A DNA stretch of 64,000 nt from Pedobacter polaris. GTDB lineage: Bacteria > Bacteroidota > Bacteroidia > Sphingobacteriales > Sphingobacteriaceae. The position numbers and the translations under genes are program-made. This document shows positions 33,822-43,381 of this stretch, in pieces. The notes beneath the pieces are model-generated. The model searched no databases, was not told the origin of the DNA, and saw only the letters and a list, made by a program, of their open reading frames with translations. The DNA lies in contig NZ_SWBR01000004.1 in NCBI RefSeq assembly GCF_005116505.1, positions 62,001 through 126,000 on the forward strand, read 5' to 3'. Positions within the stretch are counted from its first letter, which is position 1. Each line of letters begins with the position of its first letter.

Positions 33822-36457
33822 GGAAATTTGTGATGCTAGTACTGTTAATCTCTATCCATACTGTGCTTTTTGGGCAGGATCGAAAGTTGACATTAAACAT
33901 GAACAAGCAGCCCATCAATGCTTTGTTCAAGCACATTAAAGATCAATGTAGGTACAATTTTATCTATAGCGATGAAGTGATCTCTGACACGATGCGGATA
34001 TCTATTGACGTAACCAATATGCCCGTTAAGCAGGTGCTGGCAAAAGTATTGCCTGGAAACAACCTTATCTATCAGATGATATCAGATAGACTGATTGCCG
34101 TTGGGCGTAGTAGACCGGTGGTAATTACAGATGATCAGACATTAAATAAAACGATCAGTGGGATTATAGTTGACCAAAAGGGAAAAGGAATTCCCTTCGC
34201 TTCAGTCGGCCTTTTTGAATCAGGTGTACTATTAGCTGGTGTTGTAAGTGCAGAGAATGGTTATTACCAGTTTTCGCATCAATTTATCCCGAAGCGGCAG
34301 TATGCGCTAAAAATTTCTTCAGTTGGCTATCAATCTTTTGAACTAGGTTTTATATATCCAGACACAGGAATTATTACACGCATTGTAATCAGTGAAGATA
34401 GGCAAACTCTTAAAACGGTAAATGTTACTAGTGACAGGCCGTTGGTAGAAAGAAAAACGGATCGATACGTTATCAATGTAGATGGAAGTGTGCTGGGAAT
34501 TGGCAACAATGGGTTAGAAGTACTTCAGAAATCTCCCGGAATATGGGTTGGTAACGATGGTTCCATCAAAATCAGAGGAAACCAATCGGTAATGGTAATG
34601 ATCAATGATGTGGTGCAAAGGATGTCTGAAAGTGACCTTGCCGAATACCTGCGTACACTAAGATCGGAAGATATCAGCAAGATAGAGATCATTTCCAGTC
34701 CGCCATCAGAATTCGAAGCCGCAGGTTCAGGGGGCATTATTCATATCGTGCTTAAAAAATCGCGGAAAGATGGATTAGTCGGTTCATTGTCGGGCCAATA
34801 TAGGCAACAGGAAAAGCGACCTGCCTACGGGGTGGGGGTAACGCTGAACTACAAGCTTAAAAGCCTATATCTTTCTGGAAGCATATCTGCAGGAAAGGAT
34901 GAAAGTGACTATATAGCCAGTACCAAGATCAGTTATCCCAACCAGGATTTTTATTCCAGTACCACTAACAGGTACAATAACAACGGAAGATTAATGTACA
35001 GGATTGGGGCTGCTTATGATATTAGTGAAAATCAGGCCATTGGTATCCAGGCCATACAGACCAATAATAAAATGAACCAGTATTTTGATACTGACATCTT
35101 GTTTTCGGGCGCCCAATCCTTAACAGGAGATGCGAGATCCGAATGGTTCAGAAGACCCTCACTTAACGGAACAACATTAAATTATTCATTAAAAACCGAT
35201 AGTTTAGGTTCGGGCCTAAAAGTGATTGCCGATTATGTAAATAGTAAACGGACAGAGCTAAACAATTTCCGCTCTGTATATACCCTGTCCCAAAAAAACT
35301 CAGACTACCGCAACAGTACGCCCAATAGTACCAATCTTTATAGCCTGCAGACTGATTATACCAAGGTATTTAAAAATACGGTTTCTTTTAAGACGGGGCT
35401 TAAGTTTGCTGCCACCAAAAGAGATAATGAGGTTGTTAATGAAAATTTTATCAATGGAAGCTGGCAATTGAACCCCAAGCTGAGTAATCGCTTTTTATAT
35501 CGGGAAAATCTATCGATGGCCTACGCATCTTTAGAAAAAACATGGGGCAAACTAAGTGCGAAGGTTGGCTTAAGGGCTGAACATACTGATATGGACGGAA
35601 ATTCGATCACTGGGAATGAACAGTTCAAAAGGGACTATCTTGGGTTTTTCCCTTCGGCTTTTATCTCCCAAAAACTTAACGAGCAAAGTGGGAGCGCGGT
35701 TTATTTGAACTATTCAAGAAGATTGCAACGGCCATCTTTCGCAGACCTTAATCCATATAGGTTGCAGTTTGATGATTATCTTACCCAGCTAGGAAACTCC
35801 GGTCTTACACCAGAATATACGCATAAGCTTGAACTTGGAGCAATTTTCTGGAAGGGATTTTCGGCTGACCTTTATTTTGCCCTTACGAATGATAAGATTG
35901 CTCAATTGGCGAATCCGGTAGCAGGAAATGTCATCGAATATCAACGAAGGAATTTTAATAGCAGTAATGAATATGGCTTCTCTTTTAATGCTCCGATAAA
36001 GATCATGAAAGGGTGGACCACAAACAATTCACTGGCAGGGTATAACCTCAGTTACGACTTGGATGGCTACCAGATTAGGCAAACTACATTTTATGCTAGG
36101 TCTCAGCACCAGATTGAGTTAAAAGGGGTGGTAGATTTGGATGCTGCGATAGATTACCGCTCTCCGCATGTGAGTGCGAATACTAAGATAGCCTATCAGC
36201 TTTATACAGACCTTGGAATGTCTAAAAGGTTTTTAGATAAGAGCCTGATGCTGCGTTTTTATGTATCAGACCTATTTAACACTGCAAGAGAAAAGGATCT
36301 GACGGAATTTTCGGGCACTAGGATAGATTTTTACCAGAAAAGGCCTACGCGGAATTTCAGCTTGTCGGTAAGTTATAATTTTAGCTCAGGCAAAAAGTTC
36401 AGTAATAAAAAAATCGAGCAGAGCAATGAAGACGAAAAACGCAGGATTGGAAATTAA
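33818..36457 (+). CDS. outer-membrane beta-barrel receptor with STN and carboxypeptidase-like domains
   Basis: The 879-residue protein has a signal peptide (MRKFVMLVLLISIHTVLFGQ), an STN secretin/TonB signalling domain (about 22-105), a carboxypeptidase D-like regulatory domain (ISGIIVDQKGKGIPFASVGL), a TonB plug-like region (NGLEVLQKSPGIWVGNDGSI, then IEIISSPPSEFEAAGSGGI) and a C-terminal barrel of the OMP_b-brl_3 type. It sits in the FecI/FecR position and can pass a signal to FecR through STN. No SusD-like partner gene lies beside it, and the ligand is unknown. Confidence 0.88.
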   Translation: MRKFVMLVLLISIHTVLFGQDRKLTLNMNKQPINALFKHIKDQCRYNFIYSDEVISDTMRISIDVTNMPVKQVLAKVLPGNNLIYQMISDRLIAVGRSRPVVITDDQTLNKTISGIIVDQKGKGIPFASVGLFESGVLLAGVVSAENGYYQFSHQFIPKRQYALKISSVGYQSFELGFIYPDTGIITRIVISEDRQTLKTVNVTSDRPLVERKTDRYVINVDGSVLGIGNNGLEVLQKSPGIWVGNDGSIKIRGNQSVMVMINDVVQRMSESDLAEYLRTLRSEDISKIEIISSPPSEFEAAGSGGIIHIVLKKSRKDGLVGSLSGQYRQQEKRPAYGVGVTLNYKLKSLYLSGSISAGKDESDYIASTKISYPNQDFYSSTTNRYNNNGRLMYRIGAAYDISENQAIGIQAIQTNNKMNQYFDTDILFSGAQSLTGDARSEWFRRPSLNGTTLNYSLKTDSLGSGLKVIADYVNSKRTELNNFRSVYTLSQKNSDYRNSTPNSTNLYSLQTDYTKVFKNTVSFKTGLKFAATKRDNEVVNENFINGSWQLNPKLSNRFLYRENLSMAYASLEKTWGKLSAKVGLRAEHTDMDGNSITGNEQFKRDYLGFFPSAFISQKLNEQSGSAVYLNYSRRLQRPSFADLNPYRLQFDDYLTQLGNSGLTPEYTHKLELGAIFWKGFSADLYFALTNDKIAQLANPVAGNVIEYQRRNFNSSNEYGFSFNAPIKIMKGWTTNNSLAGYNLSYDLDGYQIRQTTFYARSQHQIELKGVVDLDAAIDYRSPHVSANTKIAYQLYTDLGMSKRFLDKSLMLRFYVSDLFNTAREKDLTEFSGTRIDFYQKRPTRNFSLSVSYNFSSGKKFSNKKIEQSNEDEKRRIGN

Positions 36458-36507
36458 TCCTGCCCTTGGACTTGGAGGTTCAATAATGTATATAAAGCAA
36501 TAACTAT

Positions 36508-37239
36508 ATGCTGAAGAAAGAACGCCACAATTTTATACTTAGCTATCTAGAGCTTAACGGAACGGTAATGGCATCAGCCCTTTGCGTATCTCTAAGCGCA
36601 TCCCATGATACCATTAGGCGGGATCTGAGGGAACTTTCTGAAGATGGCAAGTTGATGAAAGTTCATGGTGGCGCAGTACTAATTAGAAGTGAAACTCAGC
36701 AATTACCCTCTACTGTAGCAAGTATTATTGCAGCAAAAACAGCCCCCTTACTTTGTAGTGATAGTTTTATTCTCACCTGTGGTGGCGAGGCGGTTATGGA
36801 AATGTACAGGTTTATTCCATCGTACTTTAATGCCACTCTTTTAACCGCAAGTATCCATACAGCAGCTAGGTATTGCGAACATCCAACTATGGAGGTTGTA
36901 CAACTGGGCGATCGTATAGTCAAGACATCCAAGATTGCAGCAGGTGGTGAGGCTACAGCAAAGATCCGTCAGATTAGGGCAGATATGTGCATTCTCGATT
37001 CAACGGGCATCGACCCCCTTCGTGGCCTCACTGAAAGTAATTGGCAGATTGCCCAGGTTAAAAAAGCTATGGCTGAAAGCTCAGCAATCACCATTTGCTT
37101 GGCAGCGTCTTCAACAATAGGAAAAATAGCTGCCATGCAGGTATGTGCCCCTCAGAACCTGGCCTATCTGATCACAGAACTTGATCCTAGGGACACTATA
37201 CTGGATGCCTATAGGGCAAGAGGAATCATTGTACTCTAG
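36508..37239 (+). CDS. DeoR/GlpR-family transcriptional regulator
   Basis: The 243 residues have the N-terminal HTH of DeoR proteins (MLKKERHNFILSYLELNGTV, then SASHDTIRRDLRELSEDGKL and KVHGGAV) and the DeoRC sensor domain, which binds phosphorylated sugars in studied members (GGEAVMEMY, DMCILDSTGIDPLRGLTESN). It may regulate the preceding receptor operon, 50 bp away, but this is only inferred from proximity. Confidence 0.9.
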   Translation: MLKKERHNFILSYLELNGTVMASALCVSLSASHDTIRRDLRELSEDGKLMKVHGGAVLIRSETQQLPSTVASIIAAKTAPLLCSDSFILTCGGEAVMEMYRFIPSYFNATLLTASIHTAARYCEHPTMEVVQLGDRIVKTSKIAAGGEATAKIRQIRADMCILDSTGIDPLRGLTESNWQIAQVKKAMAESSAITICLAASSTIGKIAAMQVCAPQNLAYLITELDPRDTILDAYRARGIIVL

Positions 37240-37403
37240 GTAAAGTTTGATCATTCTTTTGGTAGGGTTCATTAAAGAATTCATAAATGATTTGAAGACC
37301 AGTTCTCCAATTTAGCATGGGTTTCTTTGTGCCATGCAACCTGCTCATTTGGATAAGATTTTTTAGTTTCCAATTGATATCTTTATCGAATTAAGCATAA
37401 GAT

Positions 37404-38147
37404 ATGATTTCAAGTGGCGAGCTTCAGGAAATTCAGTTTCAGAGGGCAAATATTGTTTCTGATAAATATCCATTTAGCCTTCCTTTTTTAAAGGATTTAA
37501 ATAAGCTGAAAATACATCCTCAAGTAACTTTCTTTGTTGGGGAAAATGGAATGGGTAAGTCTACATTAATAGAAGCAATTGCAGTAGCCTCTGGGTTTAA
37601 TGCTGAGGGTGGAACAAAAAATTTCAATTTCAATACAAGACCATCACATTCAGATCTCCATCAGTACATTCGAACATCTAGGGGTACAAGACGTCATACA
37701 GATGGATTTTTCTTAAGAAGTGAAAGCTTCTTTAACCTAGCTACAGAGATTGAGCAATTAGATGAATCTGAAGGCGGTGATTTAATTATTAATTCATACG
37801 GGGGTAAATCTTTGCATGAGCAATCTCATGGTGAATCTTTTTGGGCCTTGTTTATGAACAGATTTCGAGGAAATGGATTTTATATTCTTGATGAACCTGA
37901 AGCTGCGCTTTCACCAACCAGACAGATGGCAATGCTCTGCAAAATGCATGAGTTGATAGATTCTGGCTCGCAGTTTATTATCGCTACACACTCTCCAATA
38001 CTTATTGCCTATCCTGGGTCAATTGTTTATGAGTTTAGTCAAGATGGTATAGCCATCAAAAACTATAAAGAAACCGAGCTTTTTAGGTCATATGCTAATT
38101 TTATTCAAGACAGTGATAACCATGTGCGTTATTTACTGAGTGAATGA
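37404..38147 (+). CDS. AAA/ABC-type ATPase, single domain
   Basis: The 247 residues show Walker A FFVGENGMGKST, a signature-like HEQSHGESFWALF, Walker B FYILDEPEAALSP and the H-switch IIATHSPIL. Proteins of this size and form are common stand-alone ABC-ATPase-like or RecF-like proteins of unknown role. No partner gene with a nuclease or TOPRIM domain lies next to it. It stands alone between the DeoR gene and gene-poor DNA. Confidence 0.85.
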   Translation: MISSGELQEIQFQRANIVSDKYPFSLPFLKDLNKLKIHPQVTFFVGENGMGKSTLIEAIAVASGFNAEGGTKNFNFNTRPSHSDLHQYIRTSRGTRRHTDGFFLRSESFFNLATEIEQLDESEGGDLIINSYGGKSLHEQSHGESFWALFMNRFRGNGFYILDEPEAALSPTRQMAMLCKMHELIDSGSQFIIATHSPILIAYPGSIVYEFSQDGIAIKNYKETELFRSYANFIQDSDNHVRYLLSE

Positions 38148-38242
38148 TGAATTATTCATTCATCCCATATTTCTTTAAAATTCTCAATCAAATTGTATAA
38201 GTCTTAAAAAGTACAAACAGTTTCTATGTTAAAGAAACTTCC

Positions 38243-38338
38243 TTATCCTATTACTTCATTTTCTTCCTGAAACTGCTTCATCTCTGCTTCGTAAAGTAGC
38301 CGTAAAAGTTTAACTCTTAAAATGGCCTTAAGACGGGG
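38243..38338 (-). pseudogene. short coding-like remnant
   Basis: The minus strand reads LKAILRVKLLRLLYEAEMKQ then FQEENEVIG and stop, a typical helical C-terminus with no start or body. Just beyond its 5' side are two TTCGGAC words 11 bp apart (38343-38349 and 38354-38360). The family is not recognised. It is one of two gene scraps in the 500-bp gap before terC. Confidence 0.3.
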
Positions 38339-38480
38339 TTAGTTCGGACTTGGTTCGGACCTGTGACAATTGTACCCGACTAAAGTGCGACTTTAATGTG
38401 AATTAAATTTAACGAGACAGATACGCTGTTAATATTCTTTTATTATCTTAGTATTAATCATCCCATAATCTTAAAAAATT

Positions 38481-38561
38481 ATGGCAACATTCAACAACGG
38501 AATCAATGGTGGTCACTCCAGAAGTATTTTAATTAAGAAGTTTTACTATCTTTTATTGTAA
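38481..38561 (+). pseudogene. truncated DUF6266-like gene start
   Basis: An ATG is followed by MATFNNGINGGHSRS, which matches the conserved opening of DUF6266 proteins (M-A-T-x-N-N-G-I-N-G-G-x-S-G-K), and then by ILIKKFYYLLL and a stop after 26 residues. Full-length members are several-fold longer. It is therefore probably the 5' stub of a deleted gene. Confidence 0.5.
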
Positions 38562-38648
38562 CGAAGTATCTTTTTTTTGTTCTAAATGACTAAACTGAAT
38601 AAAAAAATATTTTCTTTGCTAAAATTTATATAAACTATTAATCAATCT

Positions 38649-39464
38649 ATGGACTTATTGCACACCATTTTGGGTGATGACCCACAAGCAGGTATCTTAA
38701 TTATTTTAAACCTTATCGTAATAGAAAGTCTTTTGTCGGTTGATAACGCTGCTGTTCTTGCTACAATGGTGATGGATTTGCCTAAACACCAAAGAGACAA
38801 GGCCCTAAAATATGGAATTATTGGTGCTTATGTTTTTAGAGGTATTTGTCTACTCTTAGCGGCTTGGTTAGTTACGATATGGTGGTTAAAACCTCTCGGT
38901 GGAATTTATTTACTGTATTTAGCATTTGATTATTTCAAAAAACGGAATGCGAAAAATAATAATGAAGAAGAAGTAGTTGATAAAAATAAAAGTTGGATTT
39001 ATAGATCTACTGTAGGATTAATGGGCACTTTCTGGGCTACTGTGGCTTTAGTAGAAGTTATGGATCTTGCATTCTCAATAGATAATGTTTTTGCAGCTGT
39101 GGCTTTTACAGATAACATTTACCTTATTTACATTGGTGTTTTTATAGGTATTTTAGCAATGCGTTTTGTAGCCCAAGCCTTTGTGAAACTTATGGAAAAG
39201 TTTTCATTTTTAGAAACCGTTGCCTTTATTGTAATTGCTGTGCTCGGATTAAAATTAACTTCATCGATATTCACCCATTTTTATCCAACATCGCCAATTT
39301 CCGAAATAATTGAAGGAGAAAAAACGGATCTTTTTGTTTCTATCTTTACAGTTGTAATTTTTATTTTGCCAGTTATAACTTCAATATTATTTAACTACCC
39401 AAAGAAAAAAATACACGATACTATTATTGCTGATGAAGCCGAAGAAGTAGTTGATAAATTTTAG
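38649..39464 (+). CDS. TerC-family membrane protein
   Basis: The 271-residue membrane protein has about seven hydrophobic segments and the TerC hallmark acidic residues within membrane helices: LNLIVIESLLSVDNAAVLAT near the N-terminus and VALVEVMDLAFSIDNVFAAV in the middle (the E-x-x-L-S-x-D-N pattern twice). TerC proteins are linked to tellurite resistance and manganese export. It begins the ter-type gene run but is 90 bp from the next gene. Confidence 0.95.
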   Translation: MDLLHTILGDDPQAGILIILNLIVIESLLSVDNAAVLATMVMDLPKHQRDKALKYGIIGAYVFRGICLLLAAWLVTIWWLKPLGGIYLLYLAFDYFKKRNAKNNNEEEVVDKNKSWIYRSTVGLMGTFWATVALVEVMDLAFSIDNVFAAVAFTDNIYLIYIGVFIGILAMRFVAQAFVKLMEKFSFLETVAFIVIAVLGLKLTSSIFTHFYPTSPISEIIEGEKTDLFVSIFTVVIFILPVITSILFNYPKKKIHDTIIADEAEEVVDKF

Positions 39465-39554
39465 TTTATGCCATGATGTATATGAAATATTTCTAATTAA
39501 TTCTTTCAGTTGTAAATAAAATTAATACTACATATTAGGATAATAACTAACTAA

Positions 39555-40250
39555 ATGGCTTTTTATAAACACTATTCATTCGATCTTTGGTTAACATTGA
39601 TTAAATCAAATCCAAAATTTAAGCAAGAACGAACGCTTTATTTTTATGAGCATTTTAATCTTCAAAATAAAAGTATTAATGAAGTTGCCACTATTTTTAG
39701 ACAGGTAGATTTAATGATAAATGCTATTAATGAAAAGACAGGTAAAAATGTTGATGCTGATGAAATGTATTTAATGGTAATTAGTCTTATCAATGATTAT
39801 CAGTTTCCATTACAAGAGGTTAATTTAGAAATTCTTTACCAACAAATGGAAGAACTGTTGCTAGCTAATATGCCAATATTATATTGTGAGGATTCTATAG
39901 ACGTGTTATCAACATTAAAGAATCAAAATAAAAGCTCCATAAATATTTTAAGCAATACTGGTTTTATTAAAGGTAAAACATTGAGAAAAGTATTAGCCCA
40001 TTTAAATATTGATCAGTATATTGACTTTCAATTGTACTCTGATGAAGTACGTATGTCTAAACCGAATAATAATTTTTTTCAGCTGATGCTAGATTCAATT
40101 GATAAGAATATACATCCAGAATTAAAGCTAAATGAAGTTATTCATGTTGGCGATAACCCTTTGGCAGATGTAGGTGGTGCAGAAGCAGTCGGAATTAAAA
40201 GTATGCTAATTAACTCTAACCATCTATCCATTTCACACTTGCTTTCATGA
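39555..40250 (+). CDS. HAD-superfamily hydrolase of the ter operon
   Basis: The 231 residues show a HAD core: motif I-like SFDLWLTLIKSNP (D, then L-x-x-T), motif II SINILSNTGFIKG, and motif III/IV EVIHVGDNPLADVGGAEAVG. HAD proteins are known members of the biosynthetic module of ter-type stress operons together with PRTases. It overlaps the PRTase gene by four bases. Confidence 0.88.
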   Translation: MAFYKHYSFDLWLTLIKSNPKFKQERTLYFYEHFNLQNKSINEVATIFRQVDLMINAINEKTGKNVDADEMYLMVISLINDYQFPLQEVNLEILYQQMEELLLANMPILYCEDSIDVLSTLKNQNKSSINILSNTGFIKGKTLRKVLAHLNIDQYIDFQLYSDEVRMSKPNNNFFQLMLDSIDKNIHPELKLNEVIHVGDNPLADVGGAEAVGIKSMLINSNHLSISHLLS

Positions 40251-41083
40251 TCCCATATACATATTCACTGCATAAAATAGACAATTCAACTAATTTTGGG
40301 TTTGATCCAAACGCTTATAGTCGTTTTAAGTTTGGAGATGATTTGGCCGCTAGACTATTCGGGACTTCCTTAGCCGATGGTTTTATTAAATACTACTTGT
40401 CAGAAAATATCATCAATGAACAGATTGTGGTAATTTCTAGCCCTTATAGTTTTATTCCAACGGCTACTTTTGCTATGAAAAACCATTTTGTAAGCCAATT
40501 AAATCGTTGGCTTGTAGAGCATGGACATCATTCTATTGAGGAAACAAAAGTGCACCGGACCATTACTTATAAGGAAGATTATGGCGAGCTTAGTGCAGAA
40601 GAGCGAATGAACTTGATAGGGAATGATTCATTCCACATTGATAAAGACTTTTTAAAGGGAAAAACATTACTATTTCTAGATGATATAAGAATTACAGGAA
40701 GTCATGAAAGGATGATCCTTAAAATGGCCAAGGAATACGGATTAGACAATGAAATTTACATGTTGTATTTTGCAGAACTCATCAATAAGAATATTCACCC
40801 GAGCATTGAGAACTTTTTGAACTATCATGAAGTAAAATCTATTTTTGATTTGGAGGAAATTATTGATAATGGTCATTTTTGCTTCAATACACGAATAGTA
40901 AAATACATCTTAAATACTGATTCAAATAGTTTTGTAATCTTTTTAGAGCGTAGAAATAATGAATTCATAAATAAACTTTACGATTTATCTTTAGGTAATA
41001 ACTATCATACCATTGAAGCATACGTAGAAAACTTATATTTGATAAAAAATTATATTAAAAACAATAATTATAAATTAATTTAA
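40247..41083 (+). CDS. phosphoribosyltransferase-like protein of the ter operon
   Basis: The 278 residues contain the PRPP-binding loop as KTLLFLDDIRITGSHERM (hydrophobic strand, D-D, then T-G-S-H) and an upstream VVISSPYSFIPTATFAMKNH segment. PRTases fused or adjacent to HAD and TerD genes form the proposed metabolite-synthesis part of ter systems (comparative-genomics literature on ter-dependent stress response). The product is unknown. TerD follows after 1 bp. Confidence 0.8.
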   Translation: MIPYTYSLHKIDNSTNFGFDPNAYSRFKFGDDLAARLFGTSLADGFIKYYLSENIINEQIVVISSPYSFIPTATFAMKNHFVSQLNRWLVEHGHHSIEETKVHRTITYKEDYGELSAEERMNLIGNDSFHIDKDFLKGKTLLFLDDIRITGSHERMILKMAKEYGLDNEIYMLYFAELINKNIHPSIENFLNYHEVKSIFDLEEIIDNGHFCFNTRIVKYILNTDSNSFVIFLERRNNEFINKLYDLSLGNNYHTIEAYVENLYLIKNYIKNNNYKLI

Positions 41084-41084
41084 A

Positions 41085-41639
41085 ATGGCTATTAATTTAC
41101 AAAAGGGACAAAGAGAAAATATCGACGCTCCAAAATTCACTATAGGTTTGGGATGGGATACGAATAGTTCTTCTACAGGTACAGCTTTCGATTTAGATGC
41201 TTCTATTTTCATTTTAAACGATCAAAAGAAATTAGTTTCAGATGAAAATTTTATATTCTACAACAACTTAATTTCTCCTGATGGGGCTGTTGAACATACT
41301 GGTGATAATTTAACTGGTGATGGTGATGGCGATGATGAGCAGATCAAGGTAGATCTAACTAAAGCAGACAGCAAAGTAAACGAAATCTGTGTGGTGGTTA
41401 CCATCCATGATGCCGAAAATAGAAGACAAAACTTTGGTCAAGTAAGAAATTCTTTTGTGCGCATTTTTGATGCAGTAACAAATGAAGTAATTCTTAAGTA
41501 TGAGTTAGAAGAAGACTTTTCTATTGAAACAGCTGTCGAGTTCGGAAGAATCTACAAACGTGATGGAAAATGGAAATTTGAAGCAGTAGGCATGGGTATG
41601 AAAGGCGGCTTACAAGATTATTTAAACAAATATCAATAA
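41085..41639 (+). CDS. TerD-family protein 1
   Basis: The 184-residue protein has the TerD fold signature: MAINLQKGQRENIDAPKF, TIGLGWDTNSSSTGTAFDLD with D-L-D-A-S, and the calcium-binding loop EHTGDNLTGDGDGDDEQIKV, then VVTIHDAENRRQNFGQVRNS. TerD domains bind Ca2+ and are cytoplasmic or membrane-associated. It is followed three bases later by a paralogue. Confidence 0.95.
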   Translation: MAINLQKGQRENIDAPKFTIGLGWDTNSSSTGTAFDLDASIFILNDQKKLVSDENFIFYNNLISPDGAVEHTGDNLTGDGDGDDEQIKVDLTKADSKVNEICVVVTIHDAENRRQNFGQVRNSFVRIFDAVTNEVILKYELEEDFSIETAVEFGRIYKRDGKWKFEAVGMGMKGGLQDYLNKYQ

Positions 41640-41642
41640 AAT

Positions 41643-42257
41643 ATGGCAATCAATCTTCAAAAAGGACAACGCATTAGTCTAGAAAAAAGCAATGGCAGTA
41701 AACTACAAAATATTTGTGTAGGTATTAACTGGGGCGCAATAGAAAAAAAGGGCTTATTCGGTTTTAGTAAATCTAAGGAAGCAGTAGATTTAGACGCTAG
41801 TTGTGCCTTATATACTGAAACAAAGCAGCTATCGGAAGTTATTTATTTCGGCAACCTAAAATCTAAAAATGGATCAGTAGCACACAGTGGTGATGATTTA
41901 ACTGGAGATATGGGTGGAGATGATGGTTTGGACAATGAAATTATTACTCTTGATTTTTCTAAGCTTGATGCAAGTGTAAACTATGTTGCTTTTGTATTAA
42001 ACAGTTTTAGAGGACATGATTTTGGCACTATCCCTTTTGCTTCTATACGTATTTATGAAGGAACTAATAAACGTGTAAATGAAGTTTTTGCAACTTATGA
42101 TATCGCAAATGGATCTAATTTTGCTGGTCATGTTTCTATGGTAATGGGTGTTTTTTACAAGAAAAATGACGAATGGAAATTCAATGCTATTGGAGAACCA
42201 ACAAAAGATAAAAAACTAGAAGATACTGTTAAAACTGTAACTCAACACTATTTATAA
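41643..42257 (+). CDS. TerD-family protein 2
   Basis: The 204 residues repeat the TerD pattern: MAINLQKGQRISLEKSNGSK, then EAVDLDASCALYTETKQL and AHSGDDLTGDMGGDDGLDNE with the Ca2+-binding acidic loop, then FVLNSFRGHDFGTIPFASIR. It is longer than the first copy by an insert near residues 35-45 (KKGLFGFSKSKEA). The two probably arose by duplication. Confidence 0.95.
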   Translation: MAINLQKGQRISLEKSNGSKLQNICVGINWGAIEKKGLFGFSKSKEAVDLDASCALYTETKQLSEVIYFGNLKSKNGSVAHSGDDLTGDMGGDDGLDNEIITLDFSKLDASVNYVAFVLNSFRGHDFGTIPFASIRIYEGTNKRVNEVFATYDIANGSNFAGHVSMVMGVFYKKNDEWKFNAIGEPTKDKKLEDTVKTVTQHYL

Positions 42258-42277
42258 CCAAATCGGTCACACTCAAT

Positions 42278-43375
42278 ATGGAAACTAACGCTACCGTTAC
42301 ACCAACTCTTACTCCTGTGAAATTGGATAAGGATGGTAACATCAATCTCGAAAATTTATCAACTGAAGAATCAGCAAAATACAAGGAAATTGGTAAATCT
42401 TTAGAGGTTTCTGATGTAAACTCCATTTTAAATTATGGAAGTGAAGCTCAGAATTCTATGGAGAAATACAGTAATGATTTTTTATCATCTGTAAGAACTT
42501 ATAATAGTGGAGAGGTTGGTGGATTGATTAATGAACTTTTAACAGAGCTTAATTATATTGATGTATCTGAACTAGAACAGGGTTTTTTTAAAAGAATAAT
42601 CTCTAGAATTCCATTATTGAATAAGTTAATTGTTGATGCCAAAAAACTTTTTCAAAAGTATGATGTGGTTGTTAATAATATTGATAAGATTACCAATAAG
42701 ATAAAAGCTGGTCGGTTAAACTCCATTAAAGACAATAGCGCACTTCAAACTATGTTTGATAGCAATGTGAATTATATCCATCAGATGGAAGAATTAATTA
42801 TTTCTGGTCAGATAAAATATAATGAGTTTCAGCTTAAATTGGCAGAAATGGAAGGAAGGCCAGCAGATTATCAAGATTATGAAATTGCAGATTTAAGAGA
42901 TTTCACAAGCCGGTTAGATAAAAGATTGGCTGATATGAAAATTGTTCGTTTCATTATGTTACAATCTTTAGCACAAATTAGGGTAGTGCAAAACAACAAT
43001 ACCTCTATAGCAGAAAAAGCACAATCTATAGTTTCTACTACAATTCCGGTATGGAAAAACCAATTAACTATTGCAGTTGCGCTACAACGACAAAAAGCTA
43101 ATGTAGAAATGCAGAAAAAGATTTCTGATACTACAAATACCATTCTTCAGAAAAATGCAGAGATGTTAAAACAAAATAGTATCGATGTGGCCAAGGAAAA
43201 TGAAAAAACAGTGGTTTCTTTAGAAACTTTGAAATTAACTACATCTTCATTAATTGAAACACTAAATGAAGTGAAACAAATTCATGAAGCTGGGGCACAA
43301 AGCAGAAAAGTACTTGATGGAGAATTGAAAACTTTAGAAGCTGAGCTGAAAAAGAATGTGACCAGGACGAGTTAA
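42278..43375 (+). CDS. TelA-family toxic anion resistance protein
   Basis: The 365-residue helical protein matches TelA: early E-I-G-K-S-L-E-V and N-S-I-L-N-Y-G-S-E-A-Q, then FFKRIISRIPLLNKLIVDAK, RLADMKIVRFIMLQSLAQIR, and the IPVWKNQLTIAVALQRQKAN region, ending in a long coiled coil. TelA proteins associate with ter operons and are thought to act with TerD near the membrane. It is 20 bp from the TerD paralogue and six bases from the unknown gene. Confidence 0.93.
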   Translation: METNATVTPTLTPVKLDKDGNINLENLSTEESAKYKEIGKSLEVSDVNSILNYGSEAQNSMEKYSNDFLSSVRTYNSGEVGGLINELLTELNYIDVSELEQGFFKRIISRIPLLNKLIVDAKKLFQKYDVVVNNIDKITNKIKAGRLNSIKDNSALQTMFDSNVNYIHQMEELIISGQIKYNEFQLKLAEMEGRPADYQDYEIADLRDFTSRLDKRLADMKIVRFIMLQSLAQIRVVQNNNTSIAEKAQSIVSTTIPVWKNQLTIAVALQRQKANVEMQKKISDTTNTILQKNAEMLKQNSIDVAKENEKTVVSLETLKLTTSSLIETLNEVKQIHEAGAQSRKVLDGELKTLEAELKKNVTRTS

Positions 43376-43381
43376 AAACCC

